Positions 8,070 to 16,658 are shown, counted from the first letter of the stretch. The stretch is 64,000 bases of DNA from C7867-006 sp035438705 (GCA_035438705.1 DAORIV010000002.1:1-64000); one strand, 5' to 3'. A program made the numbers and translations. The notes: generated by a model not told the origin, from the letters alone.

Positions 8070-8378
8070 ATGGCAAAGAAGCTATATGTAGGAGGAATTT
8101 CATATTCAACAAGTAACGATGGTCTTAAAGACGCATTCGCACAAGTTGGAGAAGTAACTTCTGCAACAATTATCATGGACAAAATGACAGGCCGATCAAA
8201 AGGATTCGGTTTCGTTGAATTCGCTAACGACGCAGACGCTGATGCAGCAATTGCAAAGTGGAATGGTGCAGAGTTAGACGGAAGAAAACTAACTGTTAAT
8301 GAGGCACGACCTATGGAACCAAGAGCTCCAAGAACTGGAGGATTTGGTGGAGGAGACAGAGGAGGCCGATCATGGTAA
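8070..8378 (+). CDS. RRM-domain RNA-binding protein
   Basis: A single RNA-recognition motif (residues 3-80) carries both RNP signatures: RNP2 LYVGGI at residue 5 and RNP1 KGFGFVEF at about residue 49. An arginine- and glycine-rich tail follows (about 88-102). It should bind single-stranded RNA. In cyanobacteria and other bacteria such proteins are cold-induced or act as RNA chaperones. The gene is monocistronic with a long leader and a strong terminator, which suits high and regulated expression. Confidence 0.92.
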   Translation: MAKKLYVGGISYSTSNDGLKDAFAQVGEVTSATIIMDKMTGRSKGFGFVEFANDADADAAIAKWNGAELDGRKLTVNEARPMEPRAPRTGGFGGGDRGGRSW

Positions 8379-8411
8379 TACTCTCCGTTTAATTTGCGAA
8401 AAATTAAACAA

Positions 8412-8439
8412 CAAAAAACCCGCTTTAGCGGGTTTTTTG
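8412..8439 (+). terminator. Terminator of the RRM-protein gene
   Basis: AAAACCCGC-TTTA-GCGGGTTTTTT, a textbook hairpin with a T-run. Confidence 0.9.
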
Positions 8440-8473
8440 TTACAGCAGAATTTATTTATGGTAAAATATTTAC

Positions 8474-8929
8474 ATGGATTTCGGTAGAACAAAAATTTAC
8501 GCAGTTTTATTTGTGGTGGTTGGCATTATCATTATTGCTTTTTTAACTACCATGCATTACCCAAGTCAGATAATCCTTAAGGGTAAGGTGTACACAGTAG
8601 ATGTAGCTGATACTACATATACGATGAATAAAGGCTACTCGGGACATCCACCTATTTCACACAATGAAGGTATGATTTTTGTTTTCCCAGAGAATGGTAA
8701 ACACGGGTTCTGGATGAAAGATATGCTGTTCTCACTAGATATTATATGGATGGACGAAAATTTCGTAATAAACCACATAGAAAAAGATGTAAAACCAGAT
8801 AGTTACCCTAAAATATTCTATCCAGAAAAAGAAGCAAGATACGTTTTGGAAATTTCAGCTGGGGAGGTAAATAAACTTGGAGTTAAAAACGGAGACAAGG
8901 TAGAATTTATAGAAAAATATCGTATATAA
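8474..8929 (+). CDS. DUF192 family protein, membrane-anchored
   Basis: An N-terminal hydrophobic segment (residues 9-27) precedes a DUF192 domain of about 110 residues. The domain shows the family's GMIFVFPENGKHGFWMKDM stretch and the downstream IIWMDENFVI strand, with a Pro-rich segment before the final ARYVLEISAG. The function of DUF192 is not known. Family members are typically small secreted beta proteins. TAAAAT (8462-8467) ends exactly 6 nt before the ATG, the pattern of a leaderless transcript. Confidence 0.85.
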   Translation: MDFGRTKIYAVLFVVVGIIIIAFLTTMHYPSQIILKGKVYTVDVADTTYTMNKGYSGHPPISHNEGMIFVFPENGKHGFWMKDMLFSLDIIWMDENFVINHIEKDVKPDSYPKIFYPEKEARYVLEISAGEVNKLGVKNGDKVEFIEKYRI

Positions 8930-9004
8930 ACTATTTTTTAAGCCATTCTGTGGGGGCACGCTTTACATAAAAACTTTTGTATTTCAGAGTATATTTTTTT
9001 GTGT

Positions 9005-9013
9005 TTATCCACA
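9005..9013 (+). promoter_or_regulatory. Perfect DnaA box upstream of nrdA
   Basis: TTATCCACA matches the DnaA-box consensus, about 150 nt before nrdA. DnaA control of ribonucleotide reductase is known in Escherichia coli. Here the link is inferred from position only. A TAAAAT possible -10 follows at 9036-9041. Confidence 0.5.
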
Positions 9014-9062
9014 GTTTTTTTAAACACATTTAGAGTAAAATAAGTGAACTAAATTAAAAAAC

Positions 9063-9106
9063 TTTGCGATTTTGAGAAAAAACTCTAAAAATCGCAAATT
9101 TTTTTC
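9063..9106 (+). terminator. Terminator-like hairpin in the nrdA leader (possible attenuator)
   Basis: TTTGCGATTTTGAG pairs with CTCTAAAAATCGCAAA around an A-rich loop, followed by a run of eight T. It lies about 55 nt before the nrdA start and after the likely promoter. It could stop readthrough from upstream or attenuate nrdAB. Confidence 0.6.
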
Positions 9107-9160
9107 AAAAAAATAGCAAAAACAGCACATTTATTAGAAAAAATAATCAAAAAAACAAAA

Positions 9161-11908
9161 ATGAGTCTAAATGTAACACTTCATGATGGCACAAAAGAAC
9201 CGTTTAATGCGGACAAAATAAATCGTTCTATTGAAAGAGCATGTCGAGGATTGTTTGACCCAGTTTCTAAGGTTACTCAGATTGCTACTGAGACACAACT
9301 TACTCTTTATGATGGTATTACTATAGATGAGTTAGACCAAGCTACTATAAATGCTGCTGTTCAGAATATAAAAGAAGATATCGAGTATGATGTAGTCGCA
9401 AAAAGACTACTGTTGAAGACGGTTTACAGACTCGTGGTAAAAGATTTTAGTCCAAACGATCCTCATGATGTGTTTGTGCAGAAACATAAACAAAGTTTTA
9501 TTGATTATATAGAAAAAAGTGTTGCAGAGGGCAAGCTTCATCCAAATATGAAGTCATGTTTTGATTTAGTTGATCTTTCAAATGCTCTTGTTTTGGAAAG
9601 AGATGAGCTTTTTCAGTATGCGGGTCTTGATGGTTTGATAAACAGATACATGATAAAGGATGTTAAACAGAATACTTTGGAAACTCCTCAAATGTTTTTC
9701 ATGAGAATTGCTATGGGTCTTTCTTACAACGAGAAAAATCCAAACGAGATGGCGAAAAAGTTTTATGAAAAGATGTCTAAGCTCATGTACATCGCTGGTG
9801 GTTCTACAAACCTTGCATCAGGAAAAATAAATCCAGCACTTTCAAACTGTTATCTTCTTGAGATTCATGATGATATGGGTCATATAGCAAAGTCTGTTGC
9901 TGATGTAATGCTTCTTTCAAAAGGTTCTGGAGGTATCGGTGCTTCTGTTACGAAGCTTCGCGCATCTGGTTCACCGCTTAAAACTTCAGGAGGTGGAACA
10001 TCTACAGGTCCAACTCCTTTTGCCAAAATTATTGATACTGCTATTCGTGCAATACAAAGAGGTGGAAAGAAAAAGGGTGCTTTGTGTTTCTATATGGAGA
10101 ACTGGCACATTGATTTTCCTGAATTTTTAGAGTGGAAACACAATGCTGGAGATGACTATATGAGAATGCGTACAGCAAACACTGCTGTATGGCTTTCAGA
10201 TGAGTTTATGATGCGAGTGAACAACGGTGGTGAATGGTATATGTTTGATCCAGCAGAAACAGCAGATCTTAACGAGCTATACGGACAAGCTTTTTCAAGG
10301 AGATATGCAGAGTATATAGAAATGGCAAATGCCGGAAAGCTAAGAGCTTTCAAAAAAGTTCCAGCTCGTGAACAATTCAGACAAATAATTGTTGCTTTGC
10401 AGACAACTTCTCACCCATGGCTAACATGGAAAGACACTGTGAACTTGCGTGCACTAAACAACAACACTGGAACAATACATATGTCTAACTTGTGTACAGA
10501 AATATGTCTTCCACAAGACAGAGATAATGTTGCTGTGTGTAACCTAGCATCTCTAAACCTAGCTGCTCATATAAAAAATAGAGAAGTAAACTGGTCTAGA
10601 CTAGAGGAGTCTGTGAGACTTGCTGTAAGACAACTAGATAACTTAATAGATATAAATGTTCTACCTATTCCTGAGGCTGCTAAATCTGATAGAGAAAACA
10701 GAGCTGTGGGTCTTGGGGTGATGGGCTTTTCAGATACCATTGAACAACTTGGAATGTCATACGACTCTCCACACGCTTGGGATTTTGCAGATAGAATATT
10801 TGAATTTATTTCATACATGGCGATAGATGAGTCAGCGAATTTGGCACAAGAAAGAGGAAGTTATACAAACTATAAAGGTTCTGAGTGGTCAAAAGGTAGG
10901 GTTCCAATTGATTCATTAAAAACTCTTGAAGATGATAGAGGTAGAGAATTAACAGTTTCTAAAACAAGTAAACATAAGGGTCTAAACTGGGATATACTTC
11001 GTGCAAAAGTTGCTAAGGGCATGAGAAATGCAACACTTATGGCAGTAGCTCCAAATGCAAATATTGGTTTGCTTGCTGCAACAACTCCAGGTATTGATGC
11101 ACGTTTTGCACAAGTATTTTCTAGAAACAAAATTTCTGGAAAGTATCTAGATATAAACCACAACCTTGTAAAAGATTTGAAGAATATGGGAATCTGGGAT
11201 GATGTTAAAGAAGCTATTATAGAAAACCAAGGTGATATAAGTGAGATAGCTGGTATTCCTCAACACATTAAAGATATTTACAAAACATCATTTACAACTT
11301 CTCCATATGCTTATATAGAAGTTGCTGCTCGAGCACAAAAATGGGTAGATCAAGCATTGTCTCGAAATATGTATCTAGAAACTCGTGATGTAGAAGAGAC
11401 AATGAAAATATACAGCACTGCATGGGAGAAGGGTGTTAAATCTACATACTATCTACACATGAAGCCTCGTCACACAGCAGAGCAAAGTACAACAAATGTA
11501 AACAAGGCAGCGAAAATGGGACGTGTTGGTTTTGGAGCACTAAATTTTTCAAATACACCTGCATTTTCTGCACCACTTCAAAAATCTTTTGATGTAAGTA
11601 CTGCACACACAACTCCTGTTAGTACGAAACCAGTAGAAGTTCCTGTTATAGAAACAAAAATTGTAGAAGCAGTTTCAGTTTCTACTTCTACATATACGGC
11701 ACCAAAGGAACCCGCCTACGTTAATGCCACAGTAACAGAGAAAGTGGAAGTAAAAGAAGAGGTATTGGTATCAAGTGTGAAAGTTGAAGAGAAGGAAGTT
11801 AGAAATGATTATAAACCTTTGGATCAAATGAAGTATAAGAATAATCCAAATATCATTTTCCCAGAAGACCCTGCAGATGGAGATAATGTTTGTATAAGTT
11901 GTCAGTAA
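9161..11908 (+). CDS. nrdA: Ribonucleoside-diphosphate reductase, class I alpha subunit
   Basis: This 915-residue catalytic subunit makes deoxyribonucleotides together with the beta subunit encoded next door. An N-terminal ATP-cone (about 1-92) gives allosteric activity control. The active-site set is complete: Cys230 (LSNCYL) and Cys460 as the redox pair, and Asn443, Cys445 and Glu447 in SNLCTEI. The radical-transfer tyrosine pair is in STYYLHM. The barrel signature PNANIGLLAATTPGID is present. Residues of about 805-890 are a low-complexity Val/Thr/Glu linker, and the C-terminal tail carries CISCQ, the Cx2C that re-reduces the active site. There is no SD. Co-transcription with nrdB is likely (36 nt apart). 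Confidence 0.97.
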   Translation: MSLNVTLHDGTKEPFNADKINRSIERACRGLFDPVSKVTQIATETQLTLYDGITIDELDQATINAAVQNIKEDIEYDVVAKRLLLKTVYRLVVKDFSPNDPHDVFVQKHKQSFIDYIEKSVAEGKLHPNMKSCFDLVDLSNALVLERDELFQYAGLDGLINRYMIKDVKQNTLETPQMFFMRIAMGLSYNEKNPNEMAKKFYEKMSKLMYIAGGSTNLASGKINPALSNCYLLEIHDDMGHIAKSVADVMLLSKGSGGIGASVTKLRASGSPLKTSGGGTSTGPTPFAKIIDTAIRAIQRGGKKKGALCFYMENWHIDFPEFLEWKHNAGDDYMRMRTANTAVWLSDEFMMRVNNGGEWYMFDPAETADLNELYGQAFSRRYAEYIEMANAGKLRAFKKVPAREQFRQIIVALQTTSHPWLTWKDTVNLRALNNNTGTIHMSNLCTEICLPQDRDNVAVCNLASLNLAAHIKNREVNWSRLEESVRLAVRQLDNLIDINVLPIPEAAKSDRENRAVGLGVMGFSDTIEQLGMSYDSPHAWDFADRIFEFISYMAIDESANLAQERGSYTNYKGSEWSKGRVPIDSLKTLEDDRGRELTVSKTSKHKGLNWDILRAKVAKGMRNATLMAVAPNANIGLLAATTPGIDARFAQVFSRNKISGKYLDINHNLVKDLKNMGIWDDVKEAIIENQGDISEIAGIPQHIKDIYKTSFTTSPYAYIEVAARAQKWVDQALSRNMYLETRDVEETMKIYSTAWEKGVKSTYYLHMKPRHTAEQSTTNVNKAAKMGRVGFGALNFSNTPAFSAPLQKSFDVSTAHTTPVSTKPVEVPVIETKIVEAVSVSTSTYTAPKEPAYVNATVTEKVEVKEEVLVSSVKVEEKEVRNDYKPLDQMKYKNNPNIIFPEDPADGDNVCISCQ

Positions 11909-11944
11909 TTATTTAAAAATTATAAATTAAACTAAAATAAATAT

Positions 11945-12964
11945 ATGTCACTACTTGGAAAAACTTCACCAGAAGATGTTAATTTGCACCCTATCAGATA
12001 TCAATGGGCTTATGATTTGTACAATCAGGCTGTGAGAAATACGTGGTTCCCACACGAGATTGCTTTGAAGGAGGATTTGGAAGATTTTGCAAAAATGACA
12101 GAGGACGAAAGACATGCTGTTGAGTTTATAATGTCATTTTTTAATCCGGCTGAACTTATCGTAAACAGAACACTAGCTCTGGGAGTGTATCCATATCTTA
12201 AAAGTCCAGAAACACATTTGTATATCGCTAAACAAATGTGGGAGGAGGCGAACCACTGTGTGGCATTTGAATACGTTCTAGAAACATTTCCTTTTGATAG
12301 AAATAAAGTTTACAACACACACCTTGAAGTTCCTTCAATGAAAGCAAAAGAAGCTTACATAATGAAGTATCTAAAGAGAATGACTGAGGATAAGCTGGAT
12401 ATAGATACCATTGAAGGTAAAAAGGATTTCATTAGAAACCTTGTTGCATACAATGTGGTAATGGAAGGAGTGTGGTTCTACTCAGGTTTTATGGTAATGC
12501 TTTCATTCAGACAGAGAAACCAACTAAGAAACTTCGGCTCAATGATAAACTGGGTTTTGCGAGATGAGTCTTTACACTTAAAGTTTGGAATAAATTTAAT
12601 TCACAATATTCTAGAGGAAAATGTAGAGCTTTTGACAGAAGAGTTTGCGGCAGAGATCCGAAATATTATCATTGAAGGAGTGGATCTTGAAACTGCATAC
12701 AATAAAGACTTGTTCCCGAACGGTATCTTGGGACTTAATGCAGACTATGTAAACCAATACGTTCAGTATGTTGCAGATAGAAGACTTACTGAGCTTGGAA
12801 TGCCAAAATACTATAATGCCACAAACCCAGCAAAATGGATGAGTACAGCAACAGATGTATTTGAACTAGTAAACTTCTTTGAACAACAAAATACTTCATA
12901 TGAAGTAGATGGTCACGCAGGAACAACAGCAAAGAAAGAGCCAGCTACAACACAAGCAGAATAG
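11945..12964 (+). CDS. nrdB: Ribonucleotide reductase class I beta subunit, class Ic-like
   Basis: A 339-residue ferritin-like subunit that generates the oxidant for NrdA. The metal ligands fall at Glu70, Glu101, His104, Glu174, Glu208 and His211, with the same spacings as in characterised enzymes. The position of the usual radical tyrosine (His104+4) is Phe108, and the first ligand is Glu where class Ia has Asp. Both changes define class Ic enzymes such as that of Chlamydia trachomatis, which uses a manganese/iron cofactor instead of a tyrosyl radical. The C-terminal tail of about 25 residues is low in complexity. In the class I family the beta tail docks onto alpha. Confidence 0.95.
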   Translation: MSLLGKTSPEDVNLHPIRYQWAYDLYNQAVRNTWFPHEIALKEDLEDFAKMTEDERHAVEFIMSFFNPAELIVNRTLALGVYPYLKSPETHLYIAKQMWEEANHCVAFEYVLETFPFDRNKVYNTHLEVPSMKAKEAYIMKYLKRMTEDKLDIDTIEGKKDFIRNLVAYNVVMEGVWFYSGFMVMLSFRQRNQLRNFGSMINWVLRDESLHLKFGINLIHNILEENVELLTEEFAAEIRNIIIEGVDLETAYNKDLFPNGILGLNADYVNQYVQYVADRRLTELGMPKYYNATNPAKWMSTATDVFELVNFFEQQNTSYEVDGHAGTTAKKEPATTQAE

Positions 12965-12993
12965 TTGTTTAATCTAAAGTCTCATGATATTTT
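12965..12993 (+). promoter_or_regulatory. Possible promoter of the 13011-13142 small gene
   Basis: -35 TTGTTT (12965-12970), 17-nt spacer, -10 TATTTT (12988-12993). It is weaker than the other cassette promoters. Confidence 0.4.
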
Positions 12994-13010
12994 GAAAAGT
13001 AGAGGTGAGA

Positions 13011-13142
13011 ATGGATTCGACTCTTGTTTTGATTTTCTTTCTGATTGCCATTGCCGTGGCATCCCCGTTTGTCGGTGCGTACATCGACAGGAGAAATATG
13101 GAAAAAAGAGGAGAAGTCCCACCGAAACTTGGTTTTCAGTAA
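13011..13142 (+). CDS. 43-residue single-pass membrane protein (SD-type cassette)
   Basis: This short gene encodes MDSTLVLIFF, a hydrophobic helix (residues 4-24, FLIAIAVASPFVGAY), and a positively charged cytoplasmic-type tail (IDRRNMEKRGEV) ending in PPKLGFQ. AGAGGTGAG provides a ribosome-binding site before the ATG, and a clean terminator follows 4 nt after the stop. Codon use (GCC, CCG, GTC, TCC) is that of the SD-type orphans. Its function is unknown. It is easily missed because a longer meaningless frame overlaps it. Confidence 0.7.
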   Translation: MDSTLVLIFFLIAIAVASPFVGAYIDRRNMEKRGEVPPKLGFQ

Positions 13143-13146
13143 CACC

Positions 13147-13173
13147 AAACCCCTGGATAAAACCAGGGGTTTC
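13147..13173 (+). terminator. Terminator after the 43-residue membrane protein
   Basis: AAACCCCTGG and CCAGGGGTTT form a stem with a short A-rich loop. Confidence 0.8.
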
Positions 13174-13226
13174 GCATTGAGTTGTATCTGATATAATTTA
13201 TACATTAATTATTTAACTTGAGAAAA

Positions 13227-14240
13227 ATGTCTAAAATAAAAGTTGCCATTAATGGTTTCGGTAGAATAGGTAGAGCATTCCTAAAAGAAAGTTGGGATAG
13301 AGAAGAGATGGAGGTAGTTGCAGTAAATGATCTAGGCAACATAGAAAACATGGCGTACCTTTTGAAATACGATACAGTTTATAAAAGCTGGAAGCATGAT
13401 GTAAAAGTAGATGGTACAAACCTAGTTATCGACGGTAGGACTGTAAAATTTGTTTCAGAAAAGGAACCAACAAAGCTTCCATGGAAAGATCTTGGGGTGG
13501 ATGTAGTGGTGGAGTCTACAGGATTGTTTACAGATTTTGATAAGGCAAAAGTGCATGTAGAAGCAGGTGCAAAAAAAGTTGTGATCTCTGCACCTGCAAA
13601 AGGTGGAAGTGAAGGAGAAACAATCCTTATGGGAGTTAACGAAGAAAAATTTGGCACATGCGCTGTAACTTCAAACGCATCATGTACTACAAACGCTGCT
13701 TCGCCACTTATTGCAATACTTGATGAGAATTTTGGAATCGAAAAGGCAATTCTAAATACTGTGCATGGTTATACAGCATCACAGGCGCTTGTTGATGGTC
13801 CGTCTAAAAAAGATTTGCGTGAGGGAAGAGCTGCAGCACAAAACATTGTACCTTCTTCTACAGGAGCAGCTATTGCAGTAACAAAAGCATTTACAAGTTT
13901 GGAAGGACTTTTTGATGGTATATCTATTAGAGTTCCTGTTCCAGCTGGATCAATCGTAGATGTGACCTTCATATCTAAAAAACAAACTACAGCAGAGGAG
14001 GTAAACAATGTACTTCGAGAAGCAACAATGATTGATAGGTGGAAAAATATTTTCTCTGCGACAGATGAAGAGCTAGTTTCTTCAGATATTTTGGGAAGTC
14101 ACTTTGGTTCTATTGCAGATCTAAAAATGACTAGAGTGGTCGGAGGAAATCTAGTGAAAGTCATGGCGTGGTATGACAATGAAGCGGGGTATACACACAC
14201 ACTGATTAATCATGTGTTGAAGACTGCAAAAACTATATAA
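13227..14240 (+). CDS. gap: Glyceraldehyde-3-phosphate dehydrogenase
   Basis: The 337-residue enzyme oxidises glyceraldehyde 3-phosphate to 1,3-bisphosphoglycerate with NAD. The Rossmann motif INGFGRIGR is at residue 8. The acidic residue of AVNDLGN after the second strand suggests NAD preference. The catalytic cysteine is Cys153 in SNASCTTNA, with the His-containing NTVHGYTASQ about 25 residues later. The ATG at 13227 is preferred over an in-frame TTG at 13218. TATAAT lies about 30 nt upstream. rpiB starts directly after the stop codon, so these sugar-phosphate genes form one operon. Confidence 0.97.
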   Translation: MSKIKVAINGFGRIGRAFLKESWDREEMEVVAVNDLGNIENMAYLLKYDTVYKSWKHDVKVDGTNLVIDGRTVKFVSEKEPTKLPWKDLGVDVVVESTGLFTDFDKAKVHVEAGAKKVVISAPAKGGSEGETILMGVNEEKFGTCAVTSNASCTTNAASPLIAILDENFGIEKAILNTVHGYTASQALVDGPSKKDLREGRAAAQNIVPSSTGAAIAVTKAFTSLEGLFDGISIRVPVPAGSIVDVTFISKKQTTAEEVNNVLREATMIDRWKNIFSATDEELVSSDILGSHFGSIADLKMTRVVGGNLVKVMAWYDNEAGYTHTLINHVLKTAKTI

Positions 14241-14690
14241 ATGAAAATATTTATTGGATCAGATCATGTGGGGTTTTTGTTAAAAAAAGATTTACTGGAT
14301 TTTGTATTGGAAAAAGGTTTTGAAGTTTATGATTGTGGCCCACAAGAGTATAACCATGATGATGATTATCCAGACTATATATCTGTAGCAGCAAAAGCAG
14401 TTTCGGAGGATCCGGAAAACTCAAAAGGAATAGTTTTGGGTTTTTCTGGCCAAGGTGAAGCTATAGTTGCTAACAGGTTTCCAAATGTTCGATGTGCAGT
14501 TTTCTATGGAGGTACAAAACATATTCTAACTTTATCTCGAGAGCATAATGATGCCAATATGTTATCCCTAGGTAGTCACTTTATGACTACTCAGGAGGCA
14601 AAGCAAGCAGTGGAAATGTGGCTTGGAACGGCTTTTACTAATGAAGAACGTCATATAAGAAGAATTAAAAAAATAGAAAACTATAATTAG
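14241..14690 (+). CDS. rpiB: Ribose-5-phosphate isomerase B
   Basis: This 149-residue RpiB/LacA-family protein interconverts ribose 5-phosphate and ribulose 5-phosphate. The N-terminus KIFIGSDHVGFLLK holds the substrate-binding Asp-His. The active-site loop reads LGFSGQGEAIVANRF. It lacks the cysteine base of the E. coli enzyme and instead has the Gly-x-Gly-Glu form known from the Mycobacterium type, where glutamate acts as the base. The ATG abuts the gap stop codon, and rpe follows after 4 nt, so translation is probably coupled. Confidence 0.92.
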   Translation: MKIFIGSDHVGFLLKKDLLDFVLEKGFEVYDCGPQEYNHDDDYPDYISVAAKAVSEDPENSKGIVLGFSGQGEAIVANRFPNVRCAVFYGGTKHILTLSREHNDANMLSLGSHFMTTQEAKQAVEMWLGTAFTNEERHIRRIKKIENYN

Positions 14691-14694
14691 TGAT

Positions 14695-15369
14695 ATGACA
14701 CAAGTACTTCCAGCTATAATTCCAGTTAACAAAGAACAACTTTTCGAAGAGATGTCTAAAGTCTCGCATTTTGCAGAACTTGTACAAGTAGATATTTCTG
14801 ATGGTGTTTTTACAAACACAAGAACATGGCCATACAACGGACAAGACAGAGATTATTTTGAAAAACTTAAAACAGAGGATGAAGGTTGGCCAAAATGGGA
14901 AGATACAGATGTAGAACTACATCTAATGGTAAGTAACCCCGAAGATGTTTTGGAGGAATGGATTGCAACTGGAGTTGCTTCTGTTGTTGCTCACATAGAA
15001 GCAACAGAAGACTTTCAAAAGGTTATAGATATTTGTCGTGATAAGAATGTTTCTGTTGGTGTAGCTATAAAACCTAATACTGAAATAGAGAAAATTGAAA
15101 AAATAGTTCCTCAAGTTGATTTTATTCAAGTTATGGGTTCACAACTTTTAGGAAAACATGGAGTAGAGCTTGATGAAAAAAGTTTAGAGGTGATAAAAAC
15201 ATTGCGAGCAAAGTTTCCTGATAGTATAATTGCTATTGATATTGGTGTTACAGAAGAAAATGCAGAAACTCTTGTAGAGGCCGGAGTCAACAAACTAATT
15301 TCCGGTGGGGCGATACTGAATTCAGATAATCCGAAAGAAGTTTTCAAGTTTTTGGAGTCAGTAAATTAA
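14695..15369 (+). CDS. rpe: Ribulose-phosphate 3-epimerase
   Basis: The 224-residue TIM-barrel enzyme interconverts ribulose 5-phosphate and xylulose 5-phosphate. Family motifs are QVDISDGVF (metal-binding Asp), ELHLMVSNPEDV, a central AHIEA strand and the C-terminal phosphate-binding NKLISGGAIL. It is slightly more divergent than typical Rpe: the metal-site Asp of the last strand is in AIDIGVTEEN. It follows rpiB in the gap operon and is followed by the split transketolase, so the non-oxidative pentose phosphate branch is clustered. Confidence 0.85.
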   Translation: MTQVLPAIIPVNKEQLFEEMSKVSHFAELVQVDISDGVFTNTRTWPYNGQDRDYFEKLKTEDEGWPKWEDTDVELHLMVSNPEDVLEEWIATGVASVVAHIEATEDFQKVIDICRDKNVSVGVAIKPNTEIEKIEKIVPQVDFIQVMGSQLLGKHGVELDEKSLEVIKTLRAKFPDSIIAIDIGVTEENAETLVEAGVNKLISGGAILNSDNPKEVFKFLESVN

Positions 15370-15497
15370 AGATTTCTTTCTCCCCATAATTTTTTTGGAA
15401 GCAGAATAATTTTTTTACTCAAAATTTTCTTCGCGCTCATCTCTACACGGATTCCGCGATGTTCCAAAAAAGTTATGAGTCAACGAAATCTTTAATT
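15364..15497 (+). repeat. Stem-loop element family T1, copy a (rpe 3' end)
   Basis: The outer arms AATTAAAGATTTC (15364-15376) and GAAATCTTTAATT (15485-15497) pair perfectly and include the rpe stop codon. Inner arms CATAATTTTTTTGGAA (15385-15400) and TTCCAAAAAAGTTATG (15462-15477) pair as well. The loop carries the T1 core seen in three other places: GCAGAATAATTTT, then CTTCGCGCTCA, then CGGATTCCGCGATG. It fills the gap between rpe and the transketolase gene. Its function is unknown. Confidence 0.8.
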
Positions 15498-15511
15498 CAT
15501 ATTCAAATAAC

Positions 15512-16411
15512 ATGCTAAACAATCTGACAGATGAAAAAATAGCGTTCCTTACAGAGAAGGCAAAGGAGATAAGGATTTCTATAATAGAAATGCTAGTTTC
15601 TGCTGGCTCAGGTCACTCAGCGGGACCTTTAGGTATGGCCGATATTTTCACCGCACTTTACTTTTACATACTTAGACACAATCCTAAAGATCCTTTTTGG
15701 GAGGAAAGAGATAGACTAATACTTTCTAATGGGCACATAAATCCTGTTTTGTATGCAACACTTGCTCATGTCGGATATTTTCCAGTAAAAGAACTTCTTA
15801 CACTTAGGAAATTCGGTACAAGACTACAAGGTCACCCACACAGAGAATTTTTACCTATCCTTGAAACAAGTTCAGGACCACTTGGTTCAGGACTTTCACA
15901 AGCAGTTGGTATGGCAATAGCAGACAGAATGGATAAGGGTAAGACTTCAGATAGATTTTTCTATTGTATGTTGGGAGATGGAGAGTTGGATGAGGGACAA
16001 AACTGGGAAGCAATAATGCTTGCTGGAAAGGAAAGACTTGGAAACCTTATTGCTATAGTAGATAGAAACAATATTCAGATAGATGGCTACACAGAAGATG
16101 TTATGCCACTAGACTCTCTAACGCATAAATTTGAGGCGTTTGGATGGCACGCAGAGGAAATAGATGGACACAATTTTTCTTCAATTATTGAAGCTGTTGG
16201 AAGAGCTCAGGCGGTTTTCGATGGGCCAAGTGTGATAATCGCGAGAACAATTCCTGGAAAGGGAGTTTCATTTATGGAGAAAGATTATAAATGGCATGGT
16301 AATCCACCAGGTACGGATATTCCTGGAGAGCCACCAAAGGATGAGCAGGCAAAAATCGCGTTACATGATTTGAGAACATTAGGAGGTCAAATAAAATCTG
16401 AACATGAATAA
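15512..16411 (+). CDS. Transketolase, N-terminal (thiamine-pyrophosphate-binding) subunit
   Basis: This 299-residue half of a two-gene transketolase carries the TPP site: GHSAGPLGMADIF near residue 33, the GSLGQG-like motif GPLGSGLSQAVGMA, and the GDGELDEGQNWEA metal/diphosphate motif followed by a conserved Asn. Together with the second subunit it transfers two-carbon units between sugar phosphates. The TPP/pyrimidine halves are separated by a small membrane-protein gene that overlaps the end of this one by 8 nt. Split transketolases are common in archaea and CPR bacteria. Confidence 0.93.
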   Translation: MLNNLTDEKIAFLTEKAKEIRISIIEMLVSAGSGHSAGPLGMADIFTALYFYILRHNPKDPFWEERDRLILSNGHINPVLYATLAHVGYFPVKELLTLRKFGTRLQGHPHREFLPILETSSGPLGSGLSQAVGMAIADRMDKGKTSDRFFYCMLGDGELDEGQNWEAIMLAGKERLGNLIAIVDRNNIQIDGYTEDVMPLDSLTHKFEAFGWHAEEIDGHNFSSIIEAVGRAQAVFDGPSVIIARTIPGKGVSFMEKDYKWHGNPPGTDIPGEPPKDEQAKIALHDLRTLGGQIKSEHE

Positions 16412-16658
16412 TATATATGAATCAATAGTCATGAATTTTTTACTTGGAGGATATGTTTTAGTTATACCTCTAGTTATTGTTTTAGTGATACATTATATTA
16501 AAAAAATTAATAAAAATAATTCAGTTAATAATGAGCAACAAGGTGGAGCTAAAAGATGGGCGCATTTGATAGGACTTGCAATTTTAATTACCTTCGTTAT
16601 GACACTGGTCCTTATAGTTTACAGTTTTTATGACTCGTTAAATTCAATAAATACATGA
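16404..16658 (+). CDS. Small two-helix membrane protein between transketolase subunits
   Basis: The 84-residue protein has two hydrophobic helices (about 10-33 and 53-77) joined by a polar Lys/Asn-rich loop. I recognise no family. The ATG at 16404 overlaps the end of the upstream subunit, and its stop overlaps the next start (ATGA). It is therefore translationally embedded in the transketolase operon. An internal ATG at 16431 is an alternative start. Any link to transketolase is only positional. Confidence 0.65.
   Translation: MNNIYESIVMNFLLGGYVLVIPLVIVLVIHYIKKINKNNSVNNEQQGGAKRWAHLIGLAILITFVMTLVLIVYSFYDSLNSINT

Noticed and set aside
9042..9050. GTGAACT before nrdA as a LexA operator
   Set aside because: Only a half-site is present. 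The other half does not match.
12965..13180. 71-codon plus-strand frame overlapping the 43-residue gene
   Set aside because: It begins inside the nrdB stop region, has no SD and runs through the terminator. The 43-residue frame has SD, hydrophobic helix and terminator.
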